A stretch of 64,000 nt of DNA from Aquimarina sp040786285 (GTDB taxonomy: Bacteria > Bacteroidota > Bacteroidia > Flavobacteriales > Flavobacteriaceae): positions 1,302,001 to 1,366,000 of the forward strand of contig NZ_JBFMKQ010000001.1 in NCBI RefSeq assembly GCF_040786285.1, read 5' to 3'. Position 1 is the stretch's first letter, and every line of letters starts with the position of its first letter. Under the pieces are notes generated by a model. The model worked only from the letters and a program-made list of their open reading frames with translations, was not told the origin of the DNA and ran no database searches. Made by a program: the position numbers and the translations under genes. Below are positions 51,526 through 59,451 of the stretch, piece by piece.

Positions 51526-51927
51526 TTTATCTTTTACCAATCCATACAGGAACGTACCCAGAACAGAGGCTAAGATTACGATGATAATTGGCATATATCC
51601 AGATCCTAGTAAAACAAACATAGGTCCTGGACAGGCGCCAGCAAGAGCCCAGCCTAACCCAAAAATGATTCCGCCTAGTATATATCGGCTAAGCCCCTTA
51701 TTCTTAGGATCAATTGTAATATGTTCGCCATAAAAAGATTTCATTTTATATTTTTTGATGAGTTGGATTACAATAATACCCAATCCCACCGCAGAACCAA
51801 TGATTCCATACATGTGAAAAGATGCAAACTGAAACATTTCATAAATTCTAAACCAGGAAGCAGCTTCAGATTTGAATAAAACAATTCCGAAGAAAATACC
51901 AATACCTAAATATATAATTGAGCGCAT
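51514..51927 (-). CDS. YeeE/YedE half-transporter (second subunit)
   Basis: A 137-residue membrane protein with about four helices and the motif GACPGPMFVLLGSG. It is the shorter half (DUF6691 type) of a two-gene YeeE/YedE transporter. Single-chain homologues (TsuA) import thiosulfate, so a role with sulfane sulfur is likely. It is four bases after its partner and overlaps the convergent dehydrogenase by 12 bases. Confidence 0.85.
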   Translation of the reverse strand: MRSIIYLGIGIFFGIVLFKSEAASWFRIYEMFQFASFHMYGIIGSAVGLGIIVIQLIKKYKMKSFYGEHITIDPKNKGLSRYILGGIIFGLGWALAGACPGPMFVLLGSGYMPIIIVILASVLGTFLYGLVKDKLPH

Positions 51928-51931
51928 ACTT

Positions 51932-52489
51932 TTAAAAAATTAAGGGAAAAATAAGATGGATCATAACTAAACCACCAATAAAAAAACCAATCACTGCTAT
52001 AAGTGACTGTAATTGTAGATCACTTAATCCGGATATTGCATGTCCGGATGTACATCCACCTGCATATCTTGCTCCAAAACCTACTAGTACACCTCCAATT
52101 ATTAACAGAAGTAAACCTTTAGGATTGGTAAAGACTTCATTAGAGAACAACAAGTCTGGCATATATGCATTTCCTGCACTTTCGAAACCTTTGGATTGTA
52201 GATCAGTAATTACAGTTGTGTTTAGAGCTACCGTGGTGTCTGTTGATAAAAAATTAGTAGCAATATATCCGCCAATGATTACCCCCAAAACTACAATTAG
52301 ATTCCAACGTTGTGCTTTCCAGTCAAACCTGAAAAAGTTAGACGTTTTACCAGCACCACAAATCGTACACATGGTTTTTAGATTAGACGACATGCCAAAT
52401 CTTTTGCCAATCATTAGTAATAAAAACATCACTAGTGTTATTAATGGTCCAGAAACATACCAAGGCCAGGGGTCATAAATCCAATTCAT
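51932..52489 (-). CDS. YeeE/YedE half-transporter (first subunit)
   Basis: A 185-residue membrane protein with about five helices and the Cys motif YAGGCTSGHAISG that in TsuA-type thiosulfate channels lines the path. A second Cys pair (CTICGAG) is near residue 40. Partner of 51514-51927. The palindrome at 52536-52549 is 47 bases upstream of its start. Confidence 0.87.
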   Translation of the reverse strand: MNWIYDPWPWYVSGPLITLVMFLLLMIGKRFGMSSNLKTMCTICGAGKTSNFFRFDWKAQRWNLIVVLGVIIGGYIATNFLSTDTTVALNTTVITDLQSKGFESAGNAYMPDLLFSNEVFTNPKGLLLLIIGGVLVGFGARYAGGCTSGHAISGLSDLQLQSLIAVIGFFIGGLVMIHLIFPLIF

Positions 52490-52535
52490 AAATAATATTT
52501 TGGGGCGAAGTAATTAAATTTATAAATGCTAGTCA

Positions 52536-52549
52536 GTAACATATGTTAC
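52536..52549 (-). promoter_or_regulatory. GTAAC-N4-GTTAC operator before the YeeE pair
   Basis: Perfect 14-base palindrome GTAACATATGTTAC. Unlike the other two sites of this type, the sequence 22-23 bases downstream (TACTTCGC) is a poor -7 box. It may act on the YeeE genes or on an undefined promoter. Confidence 0.6.
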
Positions 52550-52553
52550 ATAA

Positions 52554-53174
52554 CTATTTTTTTCTAAATCCGCAGAAGACAAATTTTTGAGTAGTATCAA
52601 AAGGAGTATTATGATCTACATAGGTACATTTTTCTTTTTCAAAATGATTTTTCATAATATCATTCATAGATTTTTTAGAATATTGAGTGATGTCAATCCC
52701 ACTACATTTTGTAGGGCCATCTTCAGAAAAAGCTCCGATGATCAAAGCTCCTCCTGCAGTTATACTATGCTGTATCGTATCTAAATAACTATTGATTTCT
52801 TCTTTTTTATTCAAAAAATGAAATGTTGCGCGATCATGCCAGATATCATACTTTTCGGTAGGTTTAAAATGGGCAATATTGGCTACGATCCATTTTATAT
52901 TTTTCGCATCGCTTCCTAATCTTTTTTTAGCTTTATTCAAGGCTGTTTCAGAAATATCAAGTACAGTAATATCTTTATATCCTAAATCAAGTAAATGATC
53001 TACCAAAAAACTATCACCACCTCCAATATCAATTATTTTTGCAGTTTTAGGAAGTTCGAAATACTTTATAAAACTCAAAGACGTTTTAGGTATTTTCTGA
53101 TACCAACTAACGTCTTTGAGATCTTTATTTTTATATACTGTTTCCCAATGAGTTTTGTGATTAAAATCTTCCAT
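52554..53174 (-). CDS. SAM-dependent methyltransferase
   Basis: A 206-residue class I methyltransferase: the SAM motif IIDIGGGDSFLVDHLL (about 45-60), VLDISE, then DIWHDRATFHFL. The start at 53174 (MEDFNHKTHWE) is used because the longer frame would reach into the preceding dioxygenase gene. Substrate unknown. Similar genes often sit with MBL-rhodanese and TauE genes in Bacteroidota, so a thiol or sulfide acceptor is possible. Confidence 0.8.
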   Translation of the reverse strand: MEDFNHKTHWETVYKNKDLKDVSWYQKIPKTSLSFIKYFELPKTAKIIDIGGGDSFLVDHLLDLGYKDITVLDISETALNKAKKRLGSDAKNIKWIVANIAHFKPTEKYDIWHDRATFHFLNKKEEINSYLDTIQHSITAGGALIIGAFSEDGPTKCSGIDITQYSKKSMNDIMKNHFEKEKCTYVDHNTPFDTTQKFVFCGFRKK

Positions 53175-53191
53175 TGTATCCTTGATTGAAC

Positions 53192-54604
53192 TTATTTTAG
53201 GGTAGAAGGGCACACATAATCTGTGGTTTGGACACCTACTTCTTTAATATCCTTAAAACCACCAGCAACATCGATTAAGTTGTGAATACCACGATTTTTT
53301 AAAATAGATGCGGCGATTACAGAACGGTATCCACCTGCACAATGCACATAAAAGGTTTTATCTTCTGGAAATTCTGATAAGTAATCATTAATAAAACTTA
53401 AAGGAGAATTGATTGCTTTGTCGAGGTGTTCTGCAACGAATTCACTTTCCTTACGTACATCAAAAACGGGAACTTCTTCTTTGTCGAGAACATTTTTAAA
53501 TTCTGAAGCCGATATAGATGTTAAACTATCGTAGTCTTTACTTGCTTTTTTCCAGGCTTCGAATCCTCCTTCTAAGTATCCCAAAGTGTTGTCAAATCCT
53601 ACACGTGATAACCGTGTAATGGTTTCTTCGACACGTCCTTCTGGTGCTACTAAAAGAATTGGTTGCTTTACATCGGCAATCAGTGCTCCTACCCAAGGAG
53701 CAAAATCTCCTCCAATTCCTATAAATATAGATCTGGGAATATGTTCTTTTACATACTCATTTTGATGTCTTACATCTAATACTACAGCACCGGTTTCATT
53801 GGCTATTGCTTCAAAATCTTCTGGAGATAAAGGTTTTCCTCCACGTTCAAGAATTTCATCAATATCGGCGTATCCTTCTTTGTTCATTTTCACATTAAGC
53901 GGAAAATATAATGGAGGAGGTAGCAATCCATCGGTAACTTCTTTTACAAATTCTGCCTTAGTCATATCTGCGCGAAGTGCATAATTCATTTTCTTCTGAT
54001 TTCCCAAGGTATCTACCGTTTCCTTCATCATGTTTTTACCACATGCAGAACCAGCTCCATGAGCGGGATATACAATTACATCATCAGCCAAAGGCATAAT
54101 TTTATCACGTAAGCTATCAAAGAGTGTTTCGGCTAGTTGTTCTTGTGTCATATGAGCTGCTTTCTGAGCAAGATCAGGGCGTCCCACATCTCCTAAAAAT
54201 AGGGTATCACCACTAAAGATCGCATGATCTTTTCCGTCTGTATCTCTAAGAAGATACGTTGTACTTTCCATGGTATGGCCAGGAGTATGCATAGCTATGA
54301 TGGTTATGTCTCCGAGCCTGAATTCTTGACCATCGTTTGCAATAACAGCTTCAAAAGAAGGATTCGCTTGTGGGCCAAATATTATATCGGCACCAGTTTC
54401 TTTTGCCAAAGTCACATGACCACTCACAAAATCGGCATGAAAATGCGTTTCAAAAATATATTTGATTTTGGCATGATCTTCTTGTGCCTTTTCTATGTAT
54501 GGCTTTACTTCTCTCAAGGGGTCTATAATAGCAACTTCACCTTTACTTTCTATATAATATGCTCCTTGTGCAAGGCATCCTGTATATATTTGTTCTATTT
54601 TCAT
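53192..54604 (-). CDS. Persulfide dioxygenase-rhodanese fusion (CstB/ETHE1-like)
   Basis: A 470-residue enzyme. Residues 1-250 are an ETHE1-type MBL domain (HFHADF with His54, His56 and Asp58, then HTPGHT and FSGDTLF) that oxidises glutathione or other low-molecular-weight persulfide to sulfite. The first rhodanese domain (about 260-355) has no catalytic Cys (LLVAPEGR at that place). The second (about 370-465) has it in HCAGGYRS. The layout is that of CstB. Promoter at 54670-54713. Confidence 0.9.
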   Translation of the reverse strand: MKIEQIYTGCLAQGAYYIESKGEVAIIDPLREVKPYIEKAQEDHAKIKYIFETHFHADFVSGHVTLAKETGADIIFGPQANPSFEAVIANDGQEFRLGDITIIAMHTPGHTMESTTYLLRDTDGKDHAIFSGDTLFLGDVGRPDLAQKAAHMTQEQLAETLFDSLRDKIMPLADDVIVYPAHGAGSACGKNMMKETVDTLGNQKKMNYALRADMTKAEFVKEVTDGLLPPPLYFPLNVKMNKEGYADIDEILERGGKPLSPEDFEAIANETGAVVLDVRHQNEYVKEHIPRSIFIGIGGDFAPWVGALIADVKQPILLVAPEGRVEETITRLSRVGFDNTLGYLEGGFEAWKKASKDYDSLTSISASEFKNVLDKEEVPVFDVRKESEFVAEHLDKAINSPLSFINDYLSEFPEDKTFYVHCAGGYRSVIAASILKNRGIHNLIDVAGGFKDIKEVGVQTTDYVCPSTLK

Positions 54605-54669
54605 TTATTCTATTCTTTACGTATTTTCTATTTTTGAGAAGAAATACTATTTGTTTATTATTTATTTGC

Positions 54670-54713
54670 CAAAAATAAGGCAATTATTATTTCAATACAG
54701 TAACAATTGTTAC
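54670..54713 (-). promoter_or_regulatory. GTAAC-N4-GTTAC operator and -7 box, persulfide dioxygenase
   Basis: Perfect palindrome GTAACAATTGTTAC at 54700-54713, a 22-base spacer, then TATTTTTG at 54677-54670 on the minus strand. The palindrome centre falls at the same distance from the box as in the TGA-N6-TCA promoters. Confidence 0.78.
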
Positions 54714-54723
54714 AAACCTTGAT

Positions 54724-55524
54724 TTAAGTTACTTCTTTAATAATTATATAAATACCCATGGCCAAAACAAACCATCCAAAACCCTTTTCTAACTTTTTAC
54801 CTTCGATGTAGTTTGATAAATACATTCCTATAAAAATTCCGATTACAGAAATGGTAGTAAAAATCAATAGAAAGTTCCATTCTATTTCCAGGTTTTCTAT
54901 ATCACCTATAAACCCAATAAGAGATTTAATCGCGATGATTAACAATGAAGTAGCCACCGCTTTTTTCATAGGTAATTTTGCCATCAAAACCAATGCAGGA
55001 ATGATTAGAAACCCTCCACCGGCACCAACGATCCCAGTTAAAACACCAACAACAAAACCTTCGATCACGATCAAAGGATAGTTATATACTACTTTGGTCT
55101 CTATTTCAATATCTTTTTTGTTGTTTTTTATCATAGAAATTGAAGCCAGGAGCATAATGATTGCAAAAAAGATCATTATCCCGATGCTCTTGGTAATTAT
55201 AAATCCCTGAATACTAAAAAGCGTATCTGGAATAGCAGGAACAAGGTATTTTCTGGTGGTGTACACCGATATAAATGCAGGTATAGCAAAAACAAATGCA
55301 GTGCGTAGATCCACCAACTCTTTTCTTACATTATTAACTGTACCCACAAGAGCCGAAACTCCTACCACAAACAATGAGTATGCTGTTGCAGTTATTGGAT
55401 TGATATGCATAAGGTAAACAAATACGGGAACCGTAAGTATAGAGCCACCACCACCAATTAAACCTAGTACAACTCCTATACATAGTGCTCCAGAGTATCC
55501 TAGAATTTCTGTTATTTCCATCAA
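54724..55524 (-). CDS. TauE/SafE-family sulfite/anion exporter
   Basis: A 266-residue membrane protein with about eight helices, two related halves and the family motifs LGLIGGGGSILTVPV and GIVGAGGGFLIIPAL. It likely exports sulfite made by the dioxygenase. The promoter at 55537-55580 uses the same palindrome as that gene. Confidence 0.88.
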   Translation of the reverse strand: MMEITEILGYSGALCIGVVLGLIGGGGSILTVPVFVYLMHINPITATAYSLFVVGVSALVGTVNNVRKELVDLRTAFVFAIPAFISVYTTRKYLVPAIPDTLFSIQGFIITKSIGIMIFFAIIMLLASISMIKNNKKDIEIETKVVYNYPLIVIEGFVVGVLTGIVGAGGGFLIIPALVLMAKLPMKKAVATSLLIIAIKSLIGFIGDIENLEIEWNFLLIFTTISVIGIFIGMYLSNYIEGKKLEKGFGWFVLAMGIYIIIKEVT

Positions 55525-55536
55525 TTACTTTTTTGC

Positions 55537-55580
55537 CAAAAATAACTTTGGGAAACAGGTATTGCAGTAACATTTGTTAC
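55537..55580 (-). promoter_or_regulatory. GTAAC-N4-GTTAC operator and -7 box, TauE gene
   Basis: GTAACATTTGTTAC at 55567-55580, symmetrical except at the centre, a 22-base spacer, then TATTTTTG at 55544-55537 on the minus strand. The box and following GCAAA-type context match those of the persulfide dioxygenase promoter. Confidence 0.78.
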
Positions 55581-55586
55581 ATAAGA

Positions 55587-56219
55587 CTACATATGAATGA
55601 CCTCGATATTATTTCTATTTAGTTTAACTCTACCATCTTGCTCAAGTTTTTTAAGTAATCTAGAAATTACGACTCTAGAAGTATGAAGGTCATAGGCTAT
55701 TTCTTGATGTGTGTTATTGATAATCGTATCTTGGTTAACCTTTGTCTTCTCTGTAAGATATTTTAGTAATCGATCGTCCATTTTTAGAAAAGCGATACTA
55801 TCTATAGTTTCTATGGCCTCTATTAATCGTTTGTGATAACTATCAAACACAAAGTTTCTCCAGGATTTATATTTTGTGGTCCATTCCTCCATTTTTTCAA
55901 TAGGCACCATGATCAGCTTAGCATCAGTTTCGGCAATTGCTTTAATCTCACTTTTATGATTTCCCAAGCAACAAGATAATGTCATTGCACAAGTATCTCC
56001 TCGTTCTAAAAAGTATAACAATAACTCATCACCATCATTATCTTCCCGTAGTATTTTTATCGCACCACTAATAATTAAAGGCATTGATTTTATATAACTT
56101 CCTGTTTTGATTAGCTCAAAACCTTCAGGAACTTCTTTAAAAGTACCTACTTGATTAATTTCTTCGAGTAGTTCGTTTTCAAAAAGGCTGCCGTAGTTTT
56201 TTTTTATCTCTTCGATCAT
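55587..56219 (-). CDS. Crp/Fnr-family regulator with clustered cysteines
   Basis: A 210-residue regulator: a cNMP-like barrel (about 10-120), a long dimer helix and a winged helix (165-205). The helix contains SRVVISRLLKKLEQ; the Glu that Crp and Fnr use to read TGA is replaced by Val, so a different operator is expected. In the place of the cyclic-nucleotide phosphate loop is DTCAMTLSCCLG (Cys77, 83, 84). Its neighbours suggest that it senses sulfane sulfur and binds GTAAC-N4-GTTAC. Its start overlaps the patatin stop by four bases. Confidence 0.85.
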   Translation of the reverse strand: MIEEIKKNYGSLFENELLEEINQVGTFKEVPEGFELIKTGSYIKSMPLIISGAIKILREDNDGDELLLYFLERGDTCAMTLSCCLGNHKSEIKAIAETDAKLIMVPIEKMEEWTTKYKSWRNFVFDSYHKRLIEAIETIDSIAFLKMDDRLLKYLTEKTKVNQDTIINNTHQEIAYDLHTSRVVISRLLKKLEQDGRVKLNRNNIEVIHM

Positions 56220-56995
56220 TTTTCTTCATTTTTTAGAAACAGTTCAATTTGCGTTTTTGCTTCTTGATAACCCAGGTCATATACTTTTTCTAAACTGCTA
56301 CTATTGAAGATACCATAATTAACCAACTTTTTTGGCTGTACTACAATATCACATTGTTTAAATTTTACTTCGGCATTGGGCATTGCTCTAAGATAGTAGG
56401 CACGTTGCATTACATTATATGAGTGCTTAAAATCTGTAATCTTTGGTTTTTTTATAGGAGATACGTCAATGCCAATAATGAAGTCACATTTTTTCTTTAA
56501 TGGTTCTAATGGAAAGTTATCTAGGATTCCACCGTCTGCATATAATTCTCCGCCGATCAATACAGGAGTAAAAACACCAGGAAATGCTGCTGAAGCTAAT
56601 ATCGGTTTAATAAGCTCTCCCGTACTAAATACTTTTGTGGTGCCTTCGACTAGATTTGTGGCTGTTATGCATAGTTTTTTCTGTAAGGCTTCGAATGAAT
56701 TATCAGGAAAAAAGGTTTCAAGATCGTCCTGAAACTTTTCTGAATCTAAAAAACCAGCTTTTTTTCTGGTGAATCGATTGAATTTGAATATTGGAGTTTT
56801 TTTGAAAAAACTCTTAATCTCTTCGGGAGAATACCCACCTGCATATAAAGAGCCTACAATAGCCCCGGCGCTAGTGCCAGAAACATACTTAGGGATTATT
56901 TTGGCTTCTTCAAAAGCCTGTATTGCGCCAATATGTGCAACACCTTTAAAACCCCCTCCCGACAAAACTAACCCAATGTTCTTTGATTTTTCCAT
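56216..56995 (-). CDS. Patatin-like phospholipase
   Basis: A 259-residue cytosolic lipid hydrolase of the RssA/patatin type: the oxyanion motif SGGGFKGVAHIG (about 12-23), the nucleophile in GTSAGA (Ser about 42) and the catalytic Asp in DGGILDNFP. It releases fatty acids from phospholipids. It lies between cardiolipin synthase (10 bases) and the Crp/Fnr gene, in an operon that starts with USP 58453. Confidence 0.92.
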   Translation of the reverse strand: MEKSKNIGLVLSGGGFKGVAHIGAIQAFEEAKIIPKYVSGTSAGAIVGSLYAGGYSPEEIKSFFKKTPIFKFNRFTRKKAGFLDSEKFQDDLETFFPDNSFEALQKKLCITATNLVEGTTKVFSTGELIKPILASAAFPGVFTPVLIGGELYADGGILDNFPLEPLKKKCDFIIGIDVSPIKKPKITDFKHSYNVMQRAYYLRAMPNAEVKFKQCDIVVQPKKLVNYGIFNSSSLEKVYDLGYQEAKTQIELFLKNEEK

Positions 56996-57005
56996 CGCTT
57001 ACATA

Positions 57006-58451
57006 TTATAAAACCGGGCTAAATATCTTGGCGATACCTTCTTTTAGTTTATCCTGCCACGGTCGTTGTACAAAAGTATTATAGTTTAACCGAATACTTT
57101 GATTACAATCATTTAAAAAATCATTTTTTAAAGCTATTGCAAAAGAATCATCATATACCACGGCATTCACTTCATAGTTTTGTTCAAAACTTCGAATATC
57201 CAGATTGGTAGTCCCAACAGAGGATACGGTATCATCGGCTACAATAGTTTTACTGTGCAAAAACCCTTCAGAGAATAAGTAAATTTTTACTCCGGCCTGC
57301 AGCAATCTTTCAAAATAAGAGCGAACACACCATCGCACAATTTTACTATCTGAATTGTCTGAAAGTAATAATCTCACATCGACTCCACTTAATGATGCTA
57401 CCTTTAAGGCATCGAGAATAGATTCTCCTGGAATAATATAAGGATTCGTAATATATACATAGTCTTTGGCTTCATTAATGATAGAGAAATACATCTGCTG
57501 AGTGGCAGAAAAATCTGAATCTGGACCACTATGTACAATTTGAGCTGTAGATCCCTCTGCTTTTTGATGAGGATGAAAGTATGAAGTTTCTAAAATTTTA
57601 TCATCGGTACTTACCAAATACCAATCCATTGCGAAAATAGCTTGTAGACTATGCACAATAGGACCTTTAAGTTGTAGATGCATGTCATGCCAGGTTCCTA
57701 GATTAAGATCACCTTTAACATATTTATCAGATACGTTTATACCTCCTGTAAAGGCAATTTTATCATCGATTACAATAATTTTACGATGGTTTCTGTAGTT
57801 TATTGATGATAAAAACTTACCAAATCGTATGGGCAGAAACTTATGAATTTCTACACCTATTTGCTTAAGTTTTTTAATATACCTTTTGCTTAATGATATA
57901 CTCCCAATACCATCATAAAGAATACGTATTTTCACACCGGTTTTTACCTTTTTTTGAAAAAGCTCAAAAAGGCTTTTTGATAGCTCACCTTCTTCAAAAA
58001 TGTAATATTCTAAATGGATGAAATGTTTAGCTTGTTCTAAAGCATTGAATATCGCTTGAAAAGTAACTTCACCATTTTTAAGTAGTTTTAAATCATTTCC
58101 TGTGCTTGGGGCAAAGTATGAGTTTCTGGTAATTAGAGAAATAATTTTATGATGTTCTGTATATTCCTCTTCGGTAATTGATGGGTATTGATCTAAAGTT
58201 TTTTCAATGTAATTGATGATTTTGGGAGTACGTTTAAGCCTATATAGCTTATTTTTTCTTCTATTTCGACCTAACATCAAGTATAATAATATCCCACCAA
58301 CTGGTATTGTAAACACTGCAAGTACCCATGCCAGGGTTTTTGTAGGGCGCATGCCATTTAATAGCAACCTGAAAATAATAAAAATTCCAATTAGGATGTA
58401 AAGAGTAAGGAAAACAAAAAGTATCATAAGCCCTAAAAGGTTTTTGATCAC
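57006..58451 (-). CDS. cls: Cardiolipin synthase (phospholipase D type)
   Basis: A 481-residue enzyme with two N-terminal membrane helices and two HKD motifs, HRKIIVIDD (about 218) and HSKTIVADD (about 398). It joins two phosphatidylglycerols to cardiolipin. Direct coupling to the USP upstream (one base) and the patatin downstream suggests membrane remodelling under the same stress. Confidence 0.93.
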   Translation of the reverse strand: MIKNLLGLMILFVFLTLYILIGIFIIFRLLLNGMRPTKTLAWVLAVFTIPVGGILLYLMLGRNRRKNKLYRLKRTPKIINYIEKTLDQYPSITEEEYTEHHKIISLITRNSYFAPSTGNDLKLLKNGEVTFQAIFNALEQAKHFIHLEYYIFEEGELSKSLFELFQKKVKTGVKIRILYDGIGSISLSKRYIKKLKQIGVEIHKFLPIRFGKFLSSINYRNHRKIIVIDDKIAFTGGINVSDKYVKGDLNLGTWHDMHLQLKGPIVHSLQAIFAMDWYLVSTDDKILETSYFHPHQKAEGSTAQIVHSGPDSDFSATQQMYFSIINEAKDYVYITNPYIIPGESILDALKVASLSGVDVRLLLSDNSDSKIVRWCVRSYFERLLQAGVKIYLFSEGFLHSKTIVADDTVSSVGTTNLDIRSFEQNYEVNAVVYDDSFAIALKNDFLNDCNQSIRLNYNTFVQRPWQDKLKEGIAKIFSPVL

Positions 58452-58452
58452 A

Positions 58453-59289
58453 TTAATTATGCATGATCAATAAGGGGACTCGGGTTCCATAACTAATTTT
58501 TGAAGTCTCGGATCCCTTAAAAAAACGCTCCATAAATGTTTCTCTTTTGATAAACATTGCGGTCATATCTACATCCATGATCTGTACAAAACTGTTAATG
58601 GCCAAAGCTGTAGGTACATTAATTATAGAATGAAAAGTATGATTGATTTCTTTAAAGAATTCTTTCATATGTTTTTTATCATCAAATTCTGCAACAGTAA
58701 CGGTTTCATCTTCTTTAATTTTAAGTATACGTAATGAAGACTTATGTTTTGTTATGGTATCCATTAAGGGTTCTATACCTTCTGTGGTAAAGTGATCTCT
58801 ATAATCAATAGCAAATAAGACAATTTTTGGGTTTTTATAGGAATATCCTTGGGGTATTGCGATTGTTGGACAATCTATTTTTCGAATAACATTTAATGTA
58901 TTGCTTCCAAACACTACCTCAGAAGCACCGGTAGCACCATTGGTTCCCATAACAATGAGATCAATACTTTTGGATTTTACGGCTTGTCTTATAGCATCTG
59001 TAAAGAGGTCATAATCTGTTATTGAATGAAACGTATAGTTTTGATCTGAATATTCCGATTTTAAATCTTCAATAATAAGAGTAAGTTTCTTTTTTGCTTC
59101 GCTAATTACCGATTGATGGATCGACGTATTTGCCGGAGCCACCATGAGATCATCTGTAGTATAATTGGATGCTTTCTGAACATTAAGAAGATGAAAAGTG
59201 CAGAGTTCGTTCTTAAAAAACTCCATGGCAAAGTATATAGCATTCTTCGCATTATCAGAAAAATCGGTTGGAAGCAGGATATTTTTCAT
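58453..59289 (-). CDS. Tandem-domain universal stress protein
   Basis: A 278-residue two-domain USP. Domain 1 has GTNGATGASEVVFGSNTLN, with Asn for the usual Lys in the loop. Domain 2 starts IVLFAIDYRDHF and lacks the glycine loop. It belongs to the same subfamily as the array at 38321-44598 but heads the lipid-regulator operon on the opposite strand. Confidence 0.92.
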   Translation of the reverse strand: MKNILLPTDFSDNAKNAIYFAMEFFKNELCTFHLLNVQKASNYTTDDLMVAPANTSIHQSVISEAKKKLTLIIEDLKSEYSDQNYTFHSITDYDLFTDAIRQAVKSKSIDLIVMGTNGATGASEVVFGSNTLNVIRKIDCPTIAIPQGYSYKNPKIVLFAIDYRDHFTTEGIEPLMDTITKHKSSLRILKIKEDETVTVAEFDDKKHMKEFFKEINHTFHSIINVPTALAINSFVQIMDVDMTAMFIKRETFMERFFKGSETSKISYGTRVPLLIMHN

Positions 59290-59310
59290 TTTGTACTGTT
59301 TTTATATCCT

Positions 59311-59353
59311 TAAAATTAGCCCAGATCCAATAGGATAACAATGATATTTATCA
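59311..59353 (-). promoter_or_regulatory. Crp/Fnr-type operator and -7 box, USP-cls-patatin-Crp operon
   Basis: TGATATTTATCA on the plus strand at 59342-59353 (a perfect dyad apart from the centre), then 23 bases, then TAATTTTA at 59318-59311 on the minus strand. Start codon at 59289. Confidence 0.75.
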
Positions 59354-59451
59354 TACTGCATAGGAGGTGCACTTTCTTAATCTTATATTAAAATTAGCGA
59401 TAAAACATACAAAAAGTGTAACATACTGTATGGGAGAAGGTCTTATTCAAC

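Noticed and set aside
54224..54637. Plus-strand open frame of 137 codons opposite the persulfide dioxygenase
   Set aside because: It lies antisense to a well-conserved enzyme, with composition explained by that gene.
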